From: Mesorhabditis belari
Taxonomy: Eukaryota > Nematoda > Chromadorea > Rhabditida > Rhabditidae
DNA: 64,000 nucleotides
NCBI GenBank assembly: GCA_958450365.1
Contig: CAUEEP010000740.1
Coordinates: forward strand, 611,501-675,500
Direction: 5' to 3'
Positions 50,455-61,678 of the stretch are shown here, piece by piece (the stretch's first letter is position 1; each line of letters begins with the position of its first letter). Below the pieces are notes generated by a model. That model did not search any database, had not been told where the DNA came from, and saw only the letters and a list, made by a program, of their open reading frames with translations. Made by a program: the position numbers and the translations under genes.

Positions 50455-50560
50455 TACTGTGGATAGTAGCTTCAATGCCCTTCTCGGCCACAGCCCTGAT
50501 CATCCGATGTTGTGCCAGAAACGAACCTAAACAAGTGAAAATAGGATGAATAAGGGCGCT
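48944..50560 (-). pseudogene. Neprilysin-like (M13) metallopeptidase, copy A, 5'-truncated
   Basis: Exons for the C-terminal half: [15 protein letters not shown] (~50420), [52 protein letters not shown] (zinc HExxH motif), [25 protein letters not shown] (third zinc ligand Glu), [35 protein letters not shown] and AFNCPVG...[11 protein letters not shown], stop at 48944. Catalytic motifs are intact, in frame and spliced normally. M13 enzymes cleave small peptides at the cell surface. The N-terminal half is missing: at 50454 the homology ends and the frame runs into unrelated sequence (LAQHRMIRAVAEKG), itself behind a tttag acceptor. I call it a pseudogene or chimera with moderate confidence; a short expressed product cannot be excluded. 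Confidence 0.8.
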
Positions 50561-52819
50561 AGATTCAAGCCTGCCGACTTTTTTCGAGTGCAGCACAAAG
50601 AATTGCTGCCTCATAACAATCTTTCTCAGCTGTGTGCTGGTTTTTGCACGCAATTTCGGCACTTTCTACGTTGTCTTTCATCGACGAGACCAGCCCAGCC
50701 TCAGTCATTGAAAGCTTCCATAGCCTCGATCACCTTGGAGCACTCAGAAGCCATGGAGATTTGCTTGAAACTCAGGAAGTGCCATTACTTAAGCTGTGGA
50801 TATCGTTACCATGAAAACTGTGGTAAATGACTCCTTCCTCCTTCCTATTCACAGTCAAATGTCGCTTTTTTACAAATTGCTTGAACGCCTTTGCCGATTC
50901 CTCTGAAGCTTAGCATTTTTTCAAACAAATGGTTGCCCACCTTGAGCTTGGTGTGAAGGACTGGTGGAATTACCATGTTTGTTGGCACTGGATACATCCT
51001 CCTTTTGGGGACTAGCTTCAAAGTTGCACCTATATCCTCCGCAAAGCCTTGCTCTTGCGGGTGCTTTACGAAATCGATCGAATCTCATTGTCTTTGTTCT
51101 TGCTCTTTGTCGAACTCTTTCGAACACCAAAGACAGCTGAATCGTATCCCATTTCCAAGGCCAGCATTTGTTGTCAAAAATAATAAGTCTTTCCCAAGTA
51201 AGACTTCTCAGAACATCTTCTGTCAATTGCTCATAATAGTCAGCCACATTTCTTTCTTGCAATTTCTGAGTAATTATCCGGCCTTTCCCATACGATCACT
51301 TGGAGAAAGTTAAAACCGAACACGGCCTTGATATGGATATGAGACTGGATATGAGACTGCAGCCCTGACTCGATTCATGGCCTCTATCAAGAGAGAACAC
51401 CACGATTGTCTTTCGATCTGAGTCCAACTTCCTTCAAGCGCTTTTCCTGTTCCACCAGCACCCTTCCACGTTCAAGAGGCAGGGGCGTATGCTTTCTTTG
51501 GGTTCGCTGTCGTCTTTTTCGTTTTCATTATCGTCGTGAATTACGTATTCCACAATTTCTTCAAGCTTTTTCCGACATGAGCGTAACTGTCTGCTAGATC
51601 CAATGGGGTAATCACAAGCCTTCCGCACAAACGTGTTGATTCCTAGGAAAACTATGGTCTGAGACCCCTGCTTTTCGTCTGAGTGCTAACGCCTTTTCGG
51701 GAGAAGCTGATCGCCTTGGTGTTGCTGGTACGGACTGACTGCTTTATGAATTGGTCACTTGTTTCTTCAGTTGTGTCACTAAGACAGCGTTTTGTCTCGC
51801 TTTCTCCTGTGATTTCTTTCGTCGGCTTTTTCAGCTCGTCGTTGGCGCGCGTACTTCCAAATGCCGTACTTGATCAAAGGGCTGGCTTACAGCAGCGCGT
51901 TTCTTCAAGACTTTCTTCACAGGCCTGGCTTGGAATAGCCTTTGAGTTCCACCGTTGACTGGAGCTCGGTATCTTGAGGTTTGCGAGGATGACCACCTTG
52001 GATATTACGTCTCCTTGAAAGCACCTTCTTCTGTTGGCTCGAGCCATCTGGAAAATTGTTTCATAATAAGGTTTTATAATATATGAATATACAGTACATA
52101 GAATAAATAAATGCAGGCATACAATAAATTGTGTTTCTTTTCACATTCATGATTTGATTGTGTTCCTCAAGAAACAGTGTGAAATACAGAAACGATTCAG
52201 GTCAGTCAATCAACTGAATATCATGAATAACTTCTACAATTTCCAAGATATTCAGTTTATTTTAAAATGCAATTTTTCTGCTCTCTATTTTGCACTATTT
52301 CTTGGAGGAACACACTTCATTCATGGCGAAGCCTCGACTCTTATCTGGCAGATCATGTAAATTCTCTCACGGAATTGTCTGTATAAAAAACTATTTTAGG
52401 AAAAAAGGTTTTTTGTTTTTAATATAGATCCAGAATAACAAATACCTAGGAACTCAATTTTGCTTCTGGTGTCCTAAAATGGGCACTCTTCCTATATTTG
52501 TCTAAAAGTGACGCCGGGAAAACCTCAGAACTCATCGCAAACAAAATGCAGTGAAATGGCAAGGGTATCGTTAGAAAGAGTAAAACCAGGGCGATAACTT
52601 GTAATTGTTTGGCACGTTCCCAGGGAGTGAATATGAGAAAATCGGAAAATCGAAATTTCGACAAATTCTCTAACATTTTGTTCGTAAAACTTTACGCCGT
52701 AATAACTTTCTGTGAGTAGGGGGATTTTTCCTCAAACTTTGGATTTTTCTTTGTCTGGACAACAACTAAGAATTTCCGAATTGGGATTTTTGATTTTAAG
52801 TCAAAAGTGTTTTCCCATA
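50561..52819. other. Unassigned block right of neprilysin copy A
   Basis: I find no family I recognise. On the minus strand at ~50570-50760 there is a plausible Cys-bearing helical segment (ASECSKVIEAME; ESAEIACKNQHTAEKDCYEA) split by one frame change. Near 50930-51260 and 51430-51630 lie further open minus-strand stretches rich in Arg/Lys and Glu/Asp. The composition is more GC-rich than the surrounding introns. It could be a decayed gene or transposon; no inverted ends were found. 52080-52819 holds nothing recognised. Confidence 0.35.
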
Positions 52820-53145
52820 GTAGTGATGTGTGTGATAGGTATAAGGCTGACTTCATGGCTGATTCATTTACTGTAAATCGGTGCTGGAACCTCCTGGGGT
52901 GCTTGCATAGAGATATCTTCAACTAAGCAATTCGGAGTTGTAAGTCACAATCCTATCACTGCAATTGCAATAAGTTCTGCAAAGTGGTGCTCTAGTGAAA
53001 TGGGACTATGGATGGTACACTTCTACCGATTCCTTTTAGTAAGAACTCCTTACTCGACATTTTCTCGATAGCGATATTTTCCCCTGCGTGTTTTCTCCAT
53101 TCAAACATTGTGGAGTGTAGTTGGTTCCTTTGAGTGCACAGAATT
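52820..53145 (-). pseudogene. Third, fragmentary neprilysin copy
   Basis: 52840-52950 matches the intron sequence next to the last exon of copies A and B (gctggaacctcctggggtgc; gttgtaagtcaca). 53085-53140 matches the exon for [16 protein letters not shown], reading on to a broken GENIA. The intervening exon is absent. So this is a relic of an older or rearranged duplicate between the two main copies. Confidence 0.75.
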
Positions 53146-53349
53146 ATATCGAGGTTTCTAACGAATTCACCATCCAAACAACGTAAAACAATCAATTATT
53201 ATAGCAAACAGTTTAACAAAAAGTCAACAAAAAGAATCAAAATTTAAGGCTCTTTTAAAAAAAAAATCATCGAAAATAGTCCAAGCATTGTAAATTTTTG
53301 AGTCGCTATCATTTTGGTGTATTTCCTAAGCGTTTAAAAACATCGATGG

Positions 53350-53800
53350 GCGTAGGACTGAGAAATTGTCTCTTCTTCCACCACTTCCTCTGTTTCACTT
53401 TCATCCGAGGATTGGGGCAAATCGTCAAAAGAATTCTTGTAGAGCCAAGATCCCCGCCAAGGTCATCATTCCTGTAGCTGCAACTGACTCTTCAGTAAAA
53501 AAGAAAGTATCCGCATCATGCAAAGCCATCCAAATCTCCATAATCGACCACCTGACCTCATGCAAGTTAGTCACTCTTTCCTTGCACAACTTGGTACATG
53601 GGTCGCCTCCGAATATCATTCTACTGTTGAGTGTAAGCCTCTAAAAGAGAGCAGTCTCATCAAGATTGAAAATGTCTTTCACGTCGAAATCCTGCAAAAG
53701 TCCCTTGCAAAACTTTGTTCTTCTAATCCTCGACGGTATCGCTGTCGATATCAGCCGCTCCTTGCAGAGTTACAAAAACCGACACAGGAGCAAAAACGTT
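53350..53800 (-). mobile_element. Tigger/pogo-like transposase remnant
   Basis: Minus-strand pieces in different frames read DVKDIFNLDETALF (the first catalytic Asp region, N-x-DET-x-LF), then CTKLCKERVT, then a helical EIWMALHDADTFFF and an acidic tail. This order fits the DDE domain of Tigger/jerky-type transposases with a large deletion in the middle. Frameshifts and stops are present. Confidence 0.6.
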
Positions 53801-53907
53801 AGTTACACCCTTTACGGATGTGATCCAGAAAATGTTAAAAGGACGAAAATGTAAATCCAATAAAATTCTTTAGAGAAATTTGAATTGGAATAAATTTGAA
53901 AATATTG

Positions 53908-54171
53908 CCGTAAATCCTCTATTAGAGCGGCACCTCATAATGCCAATTTTGACAGCTCCCAGATGCAACTTTTTCCAAAAAATTTTCTTGAAAGTGCTTG
54001 AAATGATGCATACAGGTCCCAATTATAATTTATAAATCATGGTAGTAAAATTAAAATCGATTCGATCATTTTTTCAACAATGTGGTACCCCCTTATGTGA
54101 TATTTTTTTGGGGATCCGTAAATGGACATCGAAAAATAGAGCGGCATGTCGCTCTAATAGAGGATTTACGG
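53908..54171. repeat. Palindromic element, CCGTAAATCCTCTATTAGAG ends
   Basis: The left end ccgtaaatcctctattagag and the right end ctctaatagaggatttacgg are exact complements over 20 bp; the arms continue as cggcacctc against gcggcatgtc-type sequence. The interior is diverged. Same end family as 42753, 43291 and, more loosely, 38955. Confidence 0.82.
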
Positions 54172-54229
54172 TATTTAGATAAGTAAATGAAAACTACGGT
54201 AATTTAGCCACAAAATAGACAAAATCCTT

Positions 54230-54376
54230 ATATCAAGTCGAAGTTTCCAAAATTTTGGTCAAAAATGGTTATATCGAGGGTTTATTTAAGGCATTTATGA
54301 GGGCGGATGGCCGGGATCGGACATACGAATCGTTATATCGTCATAACGAGAGTCGTTATATCGAGAGTCGACTGTA
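54230..54376. mobile_element. Solo end of a Tigger-like element (putative)
   Basis: Ends in cgttatatcgagagtcgact followed by gta, with related words (gttatatcgagggttt; cgttatatcgtcataacgag) just before. Such tataacgag...gactgta ends are usual for pogo/Tigger elements. It may be the outer end of the remnant at 53350-53800. Confidence 0.4.
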
Positions 54377-54779
54377 AATCATGCTAAAGGAAATTTGAAA
54401 TAAAATAAAAGACATGAAAGGGCAATTGGTTGAACTAAAATTTTGACAAACTCACTTGAAATTCCCCGTTAAAAACTACCATTTGGTGACAATTTTTGGC
54501 AAAAAAAAACATTAAACTAAACAAACTCTAGCTGGACTTGATGTAAAATCAAAATTTTAGTTAGACAAGAAAATTAGCATAGGTCTTTTGTAATTTTTCG
54601 TTAGTTGAATATTTTGCAATTTTTCAGGAAACAAAAACCGATTAGATTCGATTTAAACGGGAATTTTTTAATTGGTTTTGAAATCGATTAATATTCGATT
54701 TAAAACCTAAATCGATTGATTCGGTTTTGCCTCAGAACCTAACCGCAGTGCTATTGTGGAATGAATTTCTCTTGAGGTC

Positions 54780-56000
54780 CTTACCTTTAAAGCTTTCTAT
54801 CAATCTCCTACCGATTAGCCGATTTCTCGAACTGCATATTCCATTGGCTTAAAGTTTGAAGACTAAAATTTTGATGACCCTGACTCTTAGAAAGGTCCTA
54901 AAGTATTCTTGCTTAGATAGCATCAGCATCGCGATCTTCTCAGAATTTCCTTTCGAGTATCTAGAAATAGCTATCTTTCATTTTATCACTCGTTTTCTTC
55001 ATTATTTTCTCTATTCCATCGGGATCAGCTCAAAATATGTATCTCATCTTTCAGACCATGCGACTCAACTCACAAGTGCCAGTTGTCACAAGTTGTCAGT
55101 GCCGATATTTCCTGCTCGCTCGTCGACTTTGCTCCTCGTCGACGCATTCACCGTGATTCCCTACATTCAGATCGATTTCGCCCATTATTTTCGTTTGGCT
55201 CAATGTCAGGCGAAATGCTCCGAAAAGGTTGGAATCTTTTTTACTCATTAAATCAACAAATCCTACAGTTTGGGGGCTCTCCTCTGAAGAAAACCCTGTA
55301 CGACGGCTTGATTCAAGAGTATTTCAACGTCTCCTCAGACGATGCTCAATTTGTTGGTTTCAGAAAGAAATGATGAGAACATTCATTGAGAATCAAAGAA
55401 CATTCATTCAGTGTGAGATGGGCTGTCAGCAAAATCAAAGGAGCAAAAGTTGACAAGAAACGCGCTCTTCAAAGCGTTCGCTTTGGGGCGGATCCGCTGC
55501 GAATTCTTGTGAGTTCAACGGAAAATGGGAGTTCTTGCTGGAAATAGTGAAATAAGGAAACGGCTTTTGGTCTTTGAGAATTCTAGTTAAGAACTTAACA
55601 AGAAGATTCTAAATTCAAAGTACTCCTTACGCATAAGAATATGATAAGCTTGATGTATCTTAAATGTTTAGAGATTTAGCTATCATCTCTTTGGTTGGTC
55701 AAACACTGAAAACACTCAGACCAACTTTTACAGGAAGACTCGGTCTTGTCCTGAAGAGAGAAGCATCTGCCCCAACTCGATACACCAATGTCTCAAACTA
55801 CTACCCATTGATTTCTCGGCACACGGTCGATGCTCCCTCGAAATGCTTTTATCGCAAAGTTAGCCCGATCAAGGTTGGCGCTTGATTACAGCCAATTCGT
55901 TGATTTGTGGACAAAGTGACTTTGGCGGAATGCGGAAATGATAAGCTTGTGGCGATTTTTATTTCTTCCCTCCTAAAAATCGTCTAAAATCGTCGAATCA
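54780..56000 (+). other. Possible exons of an unrecognised gene or gene relic
   Basis: Several plus-strand segments have good splice borders. One is an open stretch at ~55083-55372 (reads SGEMLRKGWNLFYSLNQQ, GGSPLKKTLYDGLIQEYF). Another is a candidate exon at 55412-55509 between ttcag and gtgagt (reads WAVSKIKGAKVDKKRALQS). Another frame gives a CQAKCSEK motif. I could not join them into one frame or match a family. It may be a decayed gene, or a real gene damaged by indels as elsewhere in this window. Confidence 0.3.
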
Positions 56001-56031
56001 CCTGAGGATCATTTACTATAACTCTAGTGGT

Positions 56032-56355
56032 AAATATGTGGTTTCACCACTACAAATGTTCTAGTCACGCTTGATTACAGCCAATTCCCCAATTCCAATT
56101 ACAATTACAGCCAATAGGTAAATATGTGGTTTCACCACTACAAATGTTCTAGTCACGCTTGATTACAGCCAATTCCCCAATTCCACCATTACAATTACAG
56201 CCAATAAGTAAATATGTGGTTTCACCACTACAAATGTTCTAGTCACGCTTGATTACAGCCAATTCCCCAATTCCAATTACAATTACAGCCAAATCCCCAA
56301 TTCAATTACAGCCAATAATAAATATGTGGTTTCACCACTACAAATGTTCTAGTCA
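56032..56355. repeat. Minisatellite, ~87-bp unit, about four copies
   Basis: Units start at about 56032, 56119, 56209 and 56320 with taaatatgtggtttcaccac and run through ttctagtcacgcttgattac and variable numbers of the short word attacagccaa. The third unit is longer through extra sub-repeats; the fourth is cut short before the tyrosinase start. No spacer/repeat alternation of CRISPR type. Confidence 0.9.
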
Positions 56356-56406
56356 CCTTATGTCTATACACGTCATTAGCACGGAAAAGCAATATTAAAG
56401 TTGCAG

Positions 56407-59400
56407 ATGTCACGTCCGTTATTTCTTCTGCTATTTCTACAAGCTTCAGAGGTGCTTTTGGAGTCTCCCGAGTGCAGAGGTTTAACCACACGAACCGAGA
56501 AAATTATATGCGAACAACTATCTAAGATGGATCAAATTGCGAGAGTGGGTTCTGTCGTATTTTCCTGTTGTATCTGATTAATATCAATAGTATCAACTAT
56601 AAGCTTCAATGAGCCAACAATCCAATGTTTTGGGCTTCAAAATATAGAAAAAAATGGAATTTGAAGCAACTTTAAACACAAGTTTTAAAGAATGCGCCGC
56701 CTAGAGGTGCTGATAGTCGCGCAGCTTGTGAAGGATGTCCTCCGTTTTTGGAAGAGTGCATGGACTTAGCTTGTCTATGTGAAGCACTTACAGGTTTCTA
56801 TTTTCCTTAAAAGATCCAGAGCTCATGCTTATGATTTAGGCTTAAAAAATCAAAACATCTGTATGTTTAATGGCAAAGCTGTTGCGAAAGTAAACTATTT
56901 TTAAAATTTTTTTTCTTGAATACAAAGTGAGTGGCGTGTTTTTTCTTTTACAGTACCTTCACCAACTAATCTTTATGATTATCCGGGAAACTTCCACAAA
57001 TCCCCCTTAGACAATCGAAAAATTATCCAGAATTTCAGCTTAAGCGAAAGGAATACCGTCTAATGAGTGATGACGAAAGAACGCGCTTCAATCAGGCTAT
57101 GCTCAATATAAAACAAAATGGCAAATTCTGGTTACTTGGTTTGTGTTATCGCCATTTATTAGATCTTGTCGCCTGGTCTGGAGAAACTTGAACTTTACAG
57201 TGGATACGCATTCCAATATGCAAACAACGCTCGGGGCTCATGCTGGTCCAGCTTTTTTGCCTTGGCATCGAGAATTTATTAAAAGGTGAGTATAATAAGG
57301 GCATATGTACGCATTTTCTTCAGGTTGGAGTTTGAATTGAGAAGAGTCGATCCGGAAGTATTTCTTCCTTATTGGGATTCCACTTTGGAGTCACGCTTAC
57401 CTGCACCAAAGGACTCTTCTCTTTTCTCGTGAGTTTGTCAAACAAACCCCCTATTTTCATTGAAATGGAAAAGCCAGCTGCTTTTTCAACCAAATTAAGT
57501 TTAAGTTATTTGTAATGACTAGTCAAAGGCTAAGGCAAAGTCAACCACTATAGTGACTTCTCATCACGAACAAGAATTAATTCAGACCAGAATTGATGGG
57601 CACTGGCACCTGGGCTTTAATTGATGGACCATTTGCCAACTGGATGGACTTAAATGTGAGGCGCGGGGAAAATCGTTTACCTCTTTTAGATCAGAGAGAC
57701 GAATATTTTCGATATTTTTAGAACCGCTTTCTTCAACGGCAAGTTGGCTTCGATGGATCCCCCTTCACGGTATCAACATTTGCTGTTTCGTTTCAAGAGA
57801 ACAATTTAGGATGAGGTCGTTGAATTTCTACTAAATAGAGCTAATTTAATGAATATGTTGGCCTTCTCGTTTCCAAGAGAGGTTCGTTGTTTTTTCTTTC
57901 CTTTCTGTGTGATATTCAAGGGGTAATACGTGCCTACACAGGCCCGTAGCCAAGGGGCAAGGGGACAAATGCCCTTCCTCCCCAAAATCCGAAAAAATGG
58001 CATTTTTCCTCTTTTTGCAATGTATTTTTGAAACAATTTAGATTTTGTCCCCCCCCCCCCCAAAAAAAAAGATTCCTGGCTACGGTACTGTACCTATGTA
58101 TGTATGAACTCTCTACAGACTTTGCTCAACTTATAATAGACGATTTCAGGGTTGCTTCAAAGATGCCAAACAACAGAAGTATTCCCACTAACTCCAGCAT
58201 TGAGGGGCTACATGCCGAAATACATCTTTGGATTGGAGGTTTGACTGGCAACAGTCATCCGCCGTTTTTCCTTGTTTACCATTAATTCACAGGTCATATG
58301 CTTGATCCAATGACCTCAGCTAATGATCCGATCTTCTACCTTCATCATGCATTTGTTGATTTGATTTGGGAAACGTGGAGACAGTCAAAACAGGTTCTGC
58401 TATATATACATACATGTACTAGGAGCTCTTAATATGAAAGAATGTCGAATTCTGCAAAGTAACATGGATTAATCAAATACAACAAGCAAATGTTGAAAAT
58501 CCACGTAATTTGAAATTTTCGGACTTATCGCTAGATGAGGATTTATCATATCATATCACTTATCAATGAGGACTTATCAAATGGACTTGCTTTTAATTGA
58601 ATCCCATTGCAGAAGCGAAATCAAATGGAAAACGAATATCCGTCGTTTCGTACGTTTGATAAACCGTCTCCGTGTGCAACTTCCTTTCATGACGCGCTAG
58701 CAACGATGGTGCCTTTCTCTTCTTTACAGTATAGTCTAACTAGTTTCTCTGGAATCGAGCAAATTCAGGAATCCGAGATGGTCTCTCGCTTGCCTACACG
58801 GATAATCTTTATGAGATAGTGCCCCAAGACCTATGCAGTGTGGAAGATTTAGATTGTGGTAGCCGGTAGAAAAACCTTTAAATTCAAAACTTCGGAGATT
58901 CAGCTTCCTGTTTTGCGATGTTTCACATGGTGCACTGAGGTGCGCATCGAAAATTCGATTAGGTGGCAATGTTGGTAAACGTTTAGTGTTGCACTGAAAG
59001 ATGAGACACTTTGAACCCAAAAGAAACACTTTGAATTTAGTGCACTGGTTATGCAAACGGCGAAGATGCCTGTTATAATGGCATTTGCAAGCAAGATGTT
59101 TGCCAAGTGAGGTTTAAATTATTGAGTCTTCTAACAAAACTACTATACTATAAACGACGCTCGAAACGACTCCACGACTACTATAAATAACAATAAACAT
59201 ACCGAGGTGGATAACTCATTCAAGACATCTTAGTGACATCAACAAATCATTGAAAGAACATACAAATAATCACCGACAATCCACATTATCAATTATTGAC
59301 AATTTCCCTCAGGAACTCCCTCCGGAAGACAAAGCGAGCAGCTTAACAACAGCTGTTTCCCCAAGTCAGGTCTGCACCAATGTGGGCCGTTTGGGGCAAC

Positions 59401-60648
59401 CCAAGCTTATCTGTTTGTAAACAGTTTCGTTTTGTTTTAACACTGGCGCATTTGTTGTTTGTACTGGTTAAGATAAATGGATGTGGTATGGAAGGTATTG
59501 AAGTTGTTCCTTCCATCAGTAGAGATTCAAATGATAATCAAAATAAATTTCTCTTTATTATGCAATTCCAGAAATGCTGGAACAAGCACCAGTGCTGTCA
59601 ACCGTGGCTAACGCTGGGGAATGCGAACGCAATCCGGGCTTTATGAACAGTGTCTGTGGACCCTCTTGCAACATTTGCAGGCCTACTTTTCCTATACAAG
59701 ACGGTTTGGATGCCCTAGTTTGTTATTCCAAACCATCTCAGATTGCGCGGATCGTCATTTCTCATGCGTCAGCTGGGCGCAAAGTGGCGAATGTCTAAAT
59801 AATCCCATCTGGATGGCTGAGGTTAGAATAAATTATGAATCCAAATTCTACATACCTAGCTCACTTCTAACCAAATATTTTGAGAACTGTCGTAAGAAGT
59901 TGCAATCAGTGTCAGCAAACAAGAGCTACTGCATGCCGGAATCCTCAAGGTCAGACTTAAAATTTTCACTGCATAGGAATTTCTAGTTTTCGCTAAGCCA
60001 GCGCCAGGGACGATCAAATGCAATGGATCCACTGAATGTTATAATAAAAATGCGTGTTGTCCATATTGGGCAAGTCGGGTAGTTAAGCACTGATCTCATT
60101 GAGCACTATCTTAATACTAGAGCGTGTGCGCGAAAACCAGAGTTCATGAATTGTAATTGTCGAGTCTCTTGTGGTCTGTGTACTCCGTCAAACTACCTCT
60201 ATGGAGGTTTGATTCACTTGCAAAAAAATTGATTTTAAGTTACTAAGAAAGTTCTACATCATTTCGTTCCAACAACGATTCAGGATGCAATGATTACCAC
60301 CAGGAATGCCGAATGTGGGCTCAAAGGGGAGAGTGCAAACGAAGCACTTGGATGGAAGAAAACTGTCGTGCGAGTTGTGGGACTTGTTTCGATATGCTTG
60401 GGCTTGCCTCGCGTTGTCCATCGACAAGCGGAGCAACGTAGGTCATTGTTTTGACCCGATGCCCAACTACGTCTAGGTTGATCGCAAACGTTAAACCGCT
60501 CGAAACTCTCATCGACAATGGCAAAATCTATCAAGAAATGGGTAATTCTCCCATAAACAACGTCGAACAGTTCATTTTAGAACCCGTGATTGTCGGTGAA
60601 AATATGTTTGATGGTCACATCATCGAAGATTGGGAAGATGGAGAATGA
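56407..60648 (+). CDS. Secreted tyrosinase-like copper protein with ShK domains
   Basis: More than fifteen exons, roughly 650-700 residues. The start [17 protein letters not shown] is a signal peptide directly behind a ttgcag acceptor. Then comes a Cys-rich stretch ([19 protein letters not shown]), and tyrosinase core with CuA ([20 protein letters not shown]) and CuB ([26 protein letters not shown]), all six His ligands present. After CGSR..LFCD comes a Cys linker ([16 protein letters not shown]) and at least four ShK/SXC domains, for example [17 protein letters not shown] and [17 protein letters not shown]...CRASCGTC, then an acidic tail. Related worm proteins are linked to cuticle or immunity. 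Frame breaks: one base short in GG at 59606-59607 and one extra A at 59894-59895, each inside an ShK domain. An intron holds a MITE (57938-58092). Confidence 0.9.
57938..58092. repeat. hAT-like MITE in a tyrosinase intron
   Basis: Ends acaggcccgtagccaagg and ctggctacggtactgta form an imperfect inverted repeat of the caggcccgtagccagg type often seen in hAT-derived MITEs. The interior has a run of 14 C followed by 9 A (about 58049-58071), a likely sequencing trouble spot. Confidence 0.65.
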
Positions 60649-61678
60649 CGACCAATAGGAAGATTCAACTTCAACGCGTGTTTCTTTCTTCGCATAAACT
60701 TTGCTATTAGATTGGCAACTTGAAAGTTGGCACACTTTTTTGTATTCTCCATAAAACATATTTAATACGCCAATTGAATTAGGCTTCTCTAAATAAAAGT
60801 TATCTATTATCTAATTTAAAGACAAGCAAATTTGGGTAACTTTTGAAGCGAATTTGAGCATAAATTCAAGTCTTTCTGAAAATTCTTCAAACAGACATAT
60901 AACTAAAGCAATTAGACAAATCGAGCTGAGAATTCGGCTATATACCTAACTTTTCATGCTCTATCTTTTTTCTATTAACATCAAAATAGGTTTATGTGGA
61001 AGAAAGTGCTCAAATCGCTTCATCAAGTGTTCATCATCTTTGGTTCCTCAACTTCTTGCCCCCTAGAAATCTACAAAACTAAAGCTTTTCTAAATCTGTC
61101 AAAAGCTTGTTTTAGAAAATAAATAGCCCATTTTATTGGTAATTACAGTCAATTACAGTATGACTTAAATATGATTAATTACAGTCAAACCTCGCTAGTG
61201 AACTAACCTCGATAGTAGGATTTTTTTAGAATCCTCTAAGTTAATTTAGTACTAATCAAAACCTCGATAGTGAACGGTTTTTCAGAATCCCGTCCATAAT
61301 TCGCTAACACTAACTGTACGAATGGCTGGAATGAAGAAATTTCCTGAAACACGAAATTAAGAATTTCGAAGTCGACCAACAATGAGGACAATGAGGATTC
61401 TGTTCCTTCATGCTCAATCAACTCTTTTTCGCTTATGTTTTCGATGTCTAGATCGATCATGAGCTTCTAGCTACTAGTCTAGCCGTAATCGGTTTGTTCA
61501 GGGAATGTGATTCTGAAAATGTGAATCTCCGTGCATTCACGTGATTATAAACTATTTAATCGAAGAACTTAGCTCCGATGATACCCTTTTTTCAAAGCCA
61601 ATTTATATACGGGACGCTTATTGTGTTTTGGATCACATCAAAGGTCAGAACCGGCTTTATCAAAGCTCTACAAAGTTC
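60649..61678. other. Intergenic region with pogo-like end sequence
   Basis: The 3' flank of the tyrosinase gene, then at about 61180-61300 the word cagtcaaacctcgctagtga and two related copies (acctcgatagtaggatt; acctcgatagtgaacgg), typical of pogo/Tigger ends. The minus strand at 61236-61460 has an acidic open stretch (DLDIENISEKELIEHEG) like the tail of a Tigger-type transposase. No intact gene. Confidence 0.45.

Noticed and set aside
56032..56355. Possible CRISPR array
   Set aside because: Tandem units of ~87 bp follow each other directly without unique spacers, and the DNA is eukaryotic.
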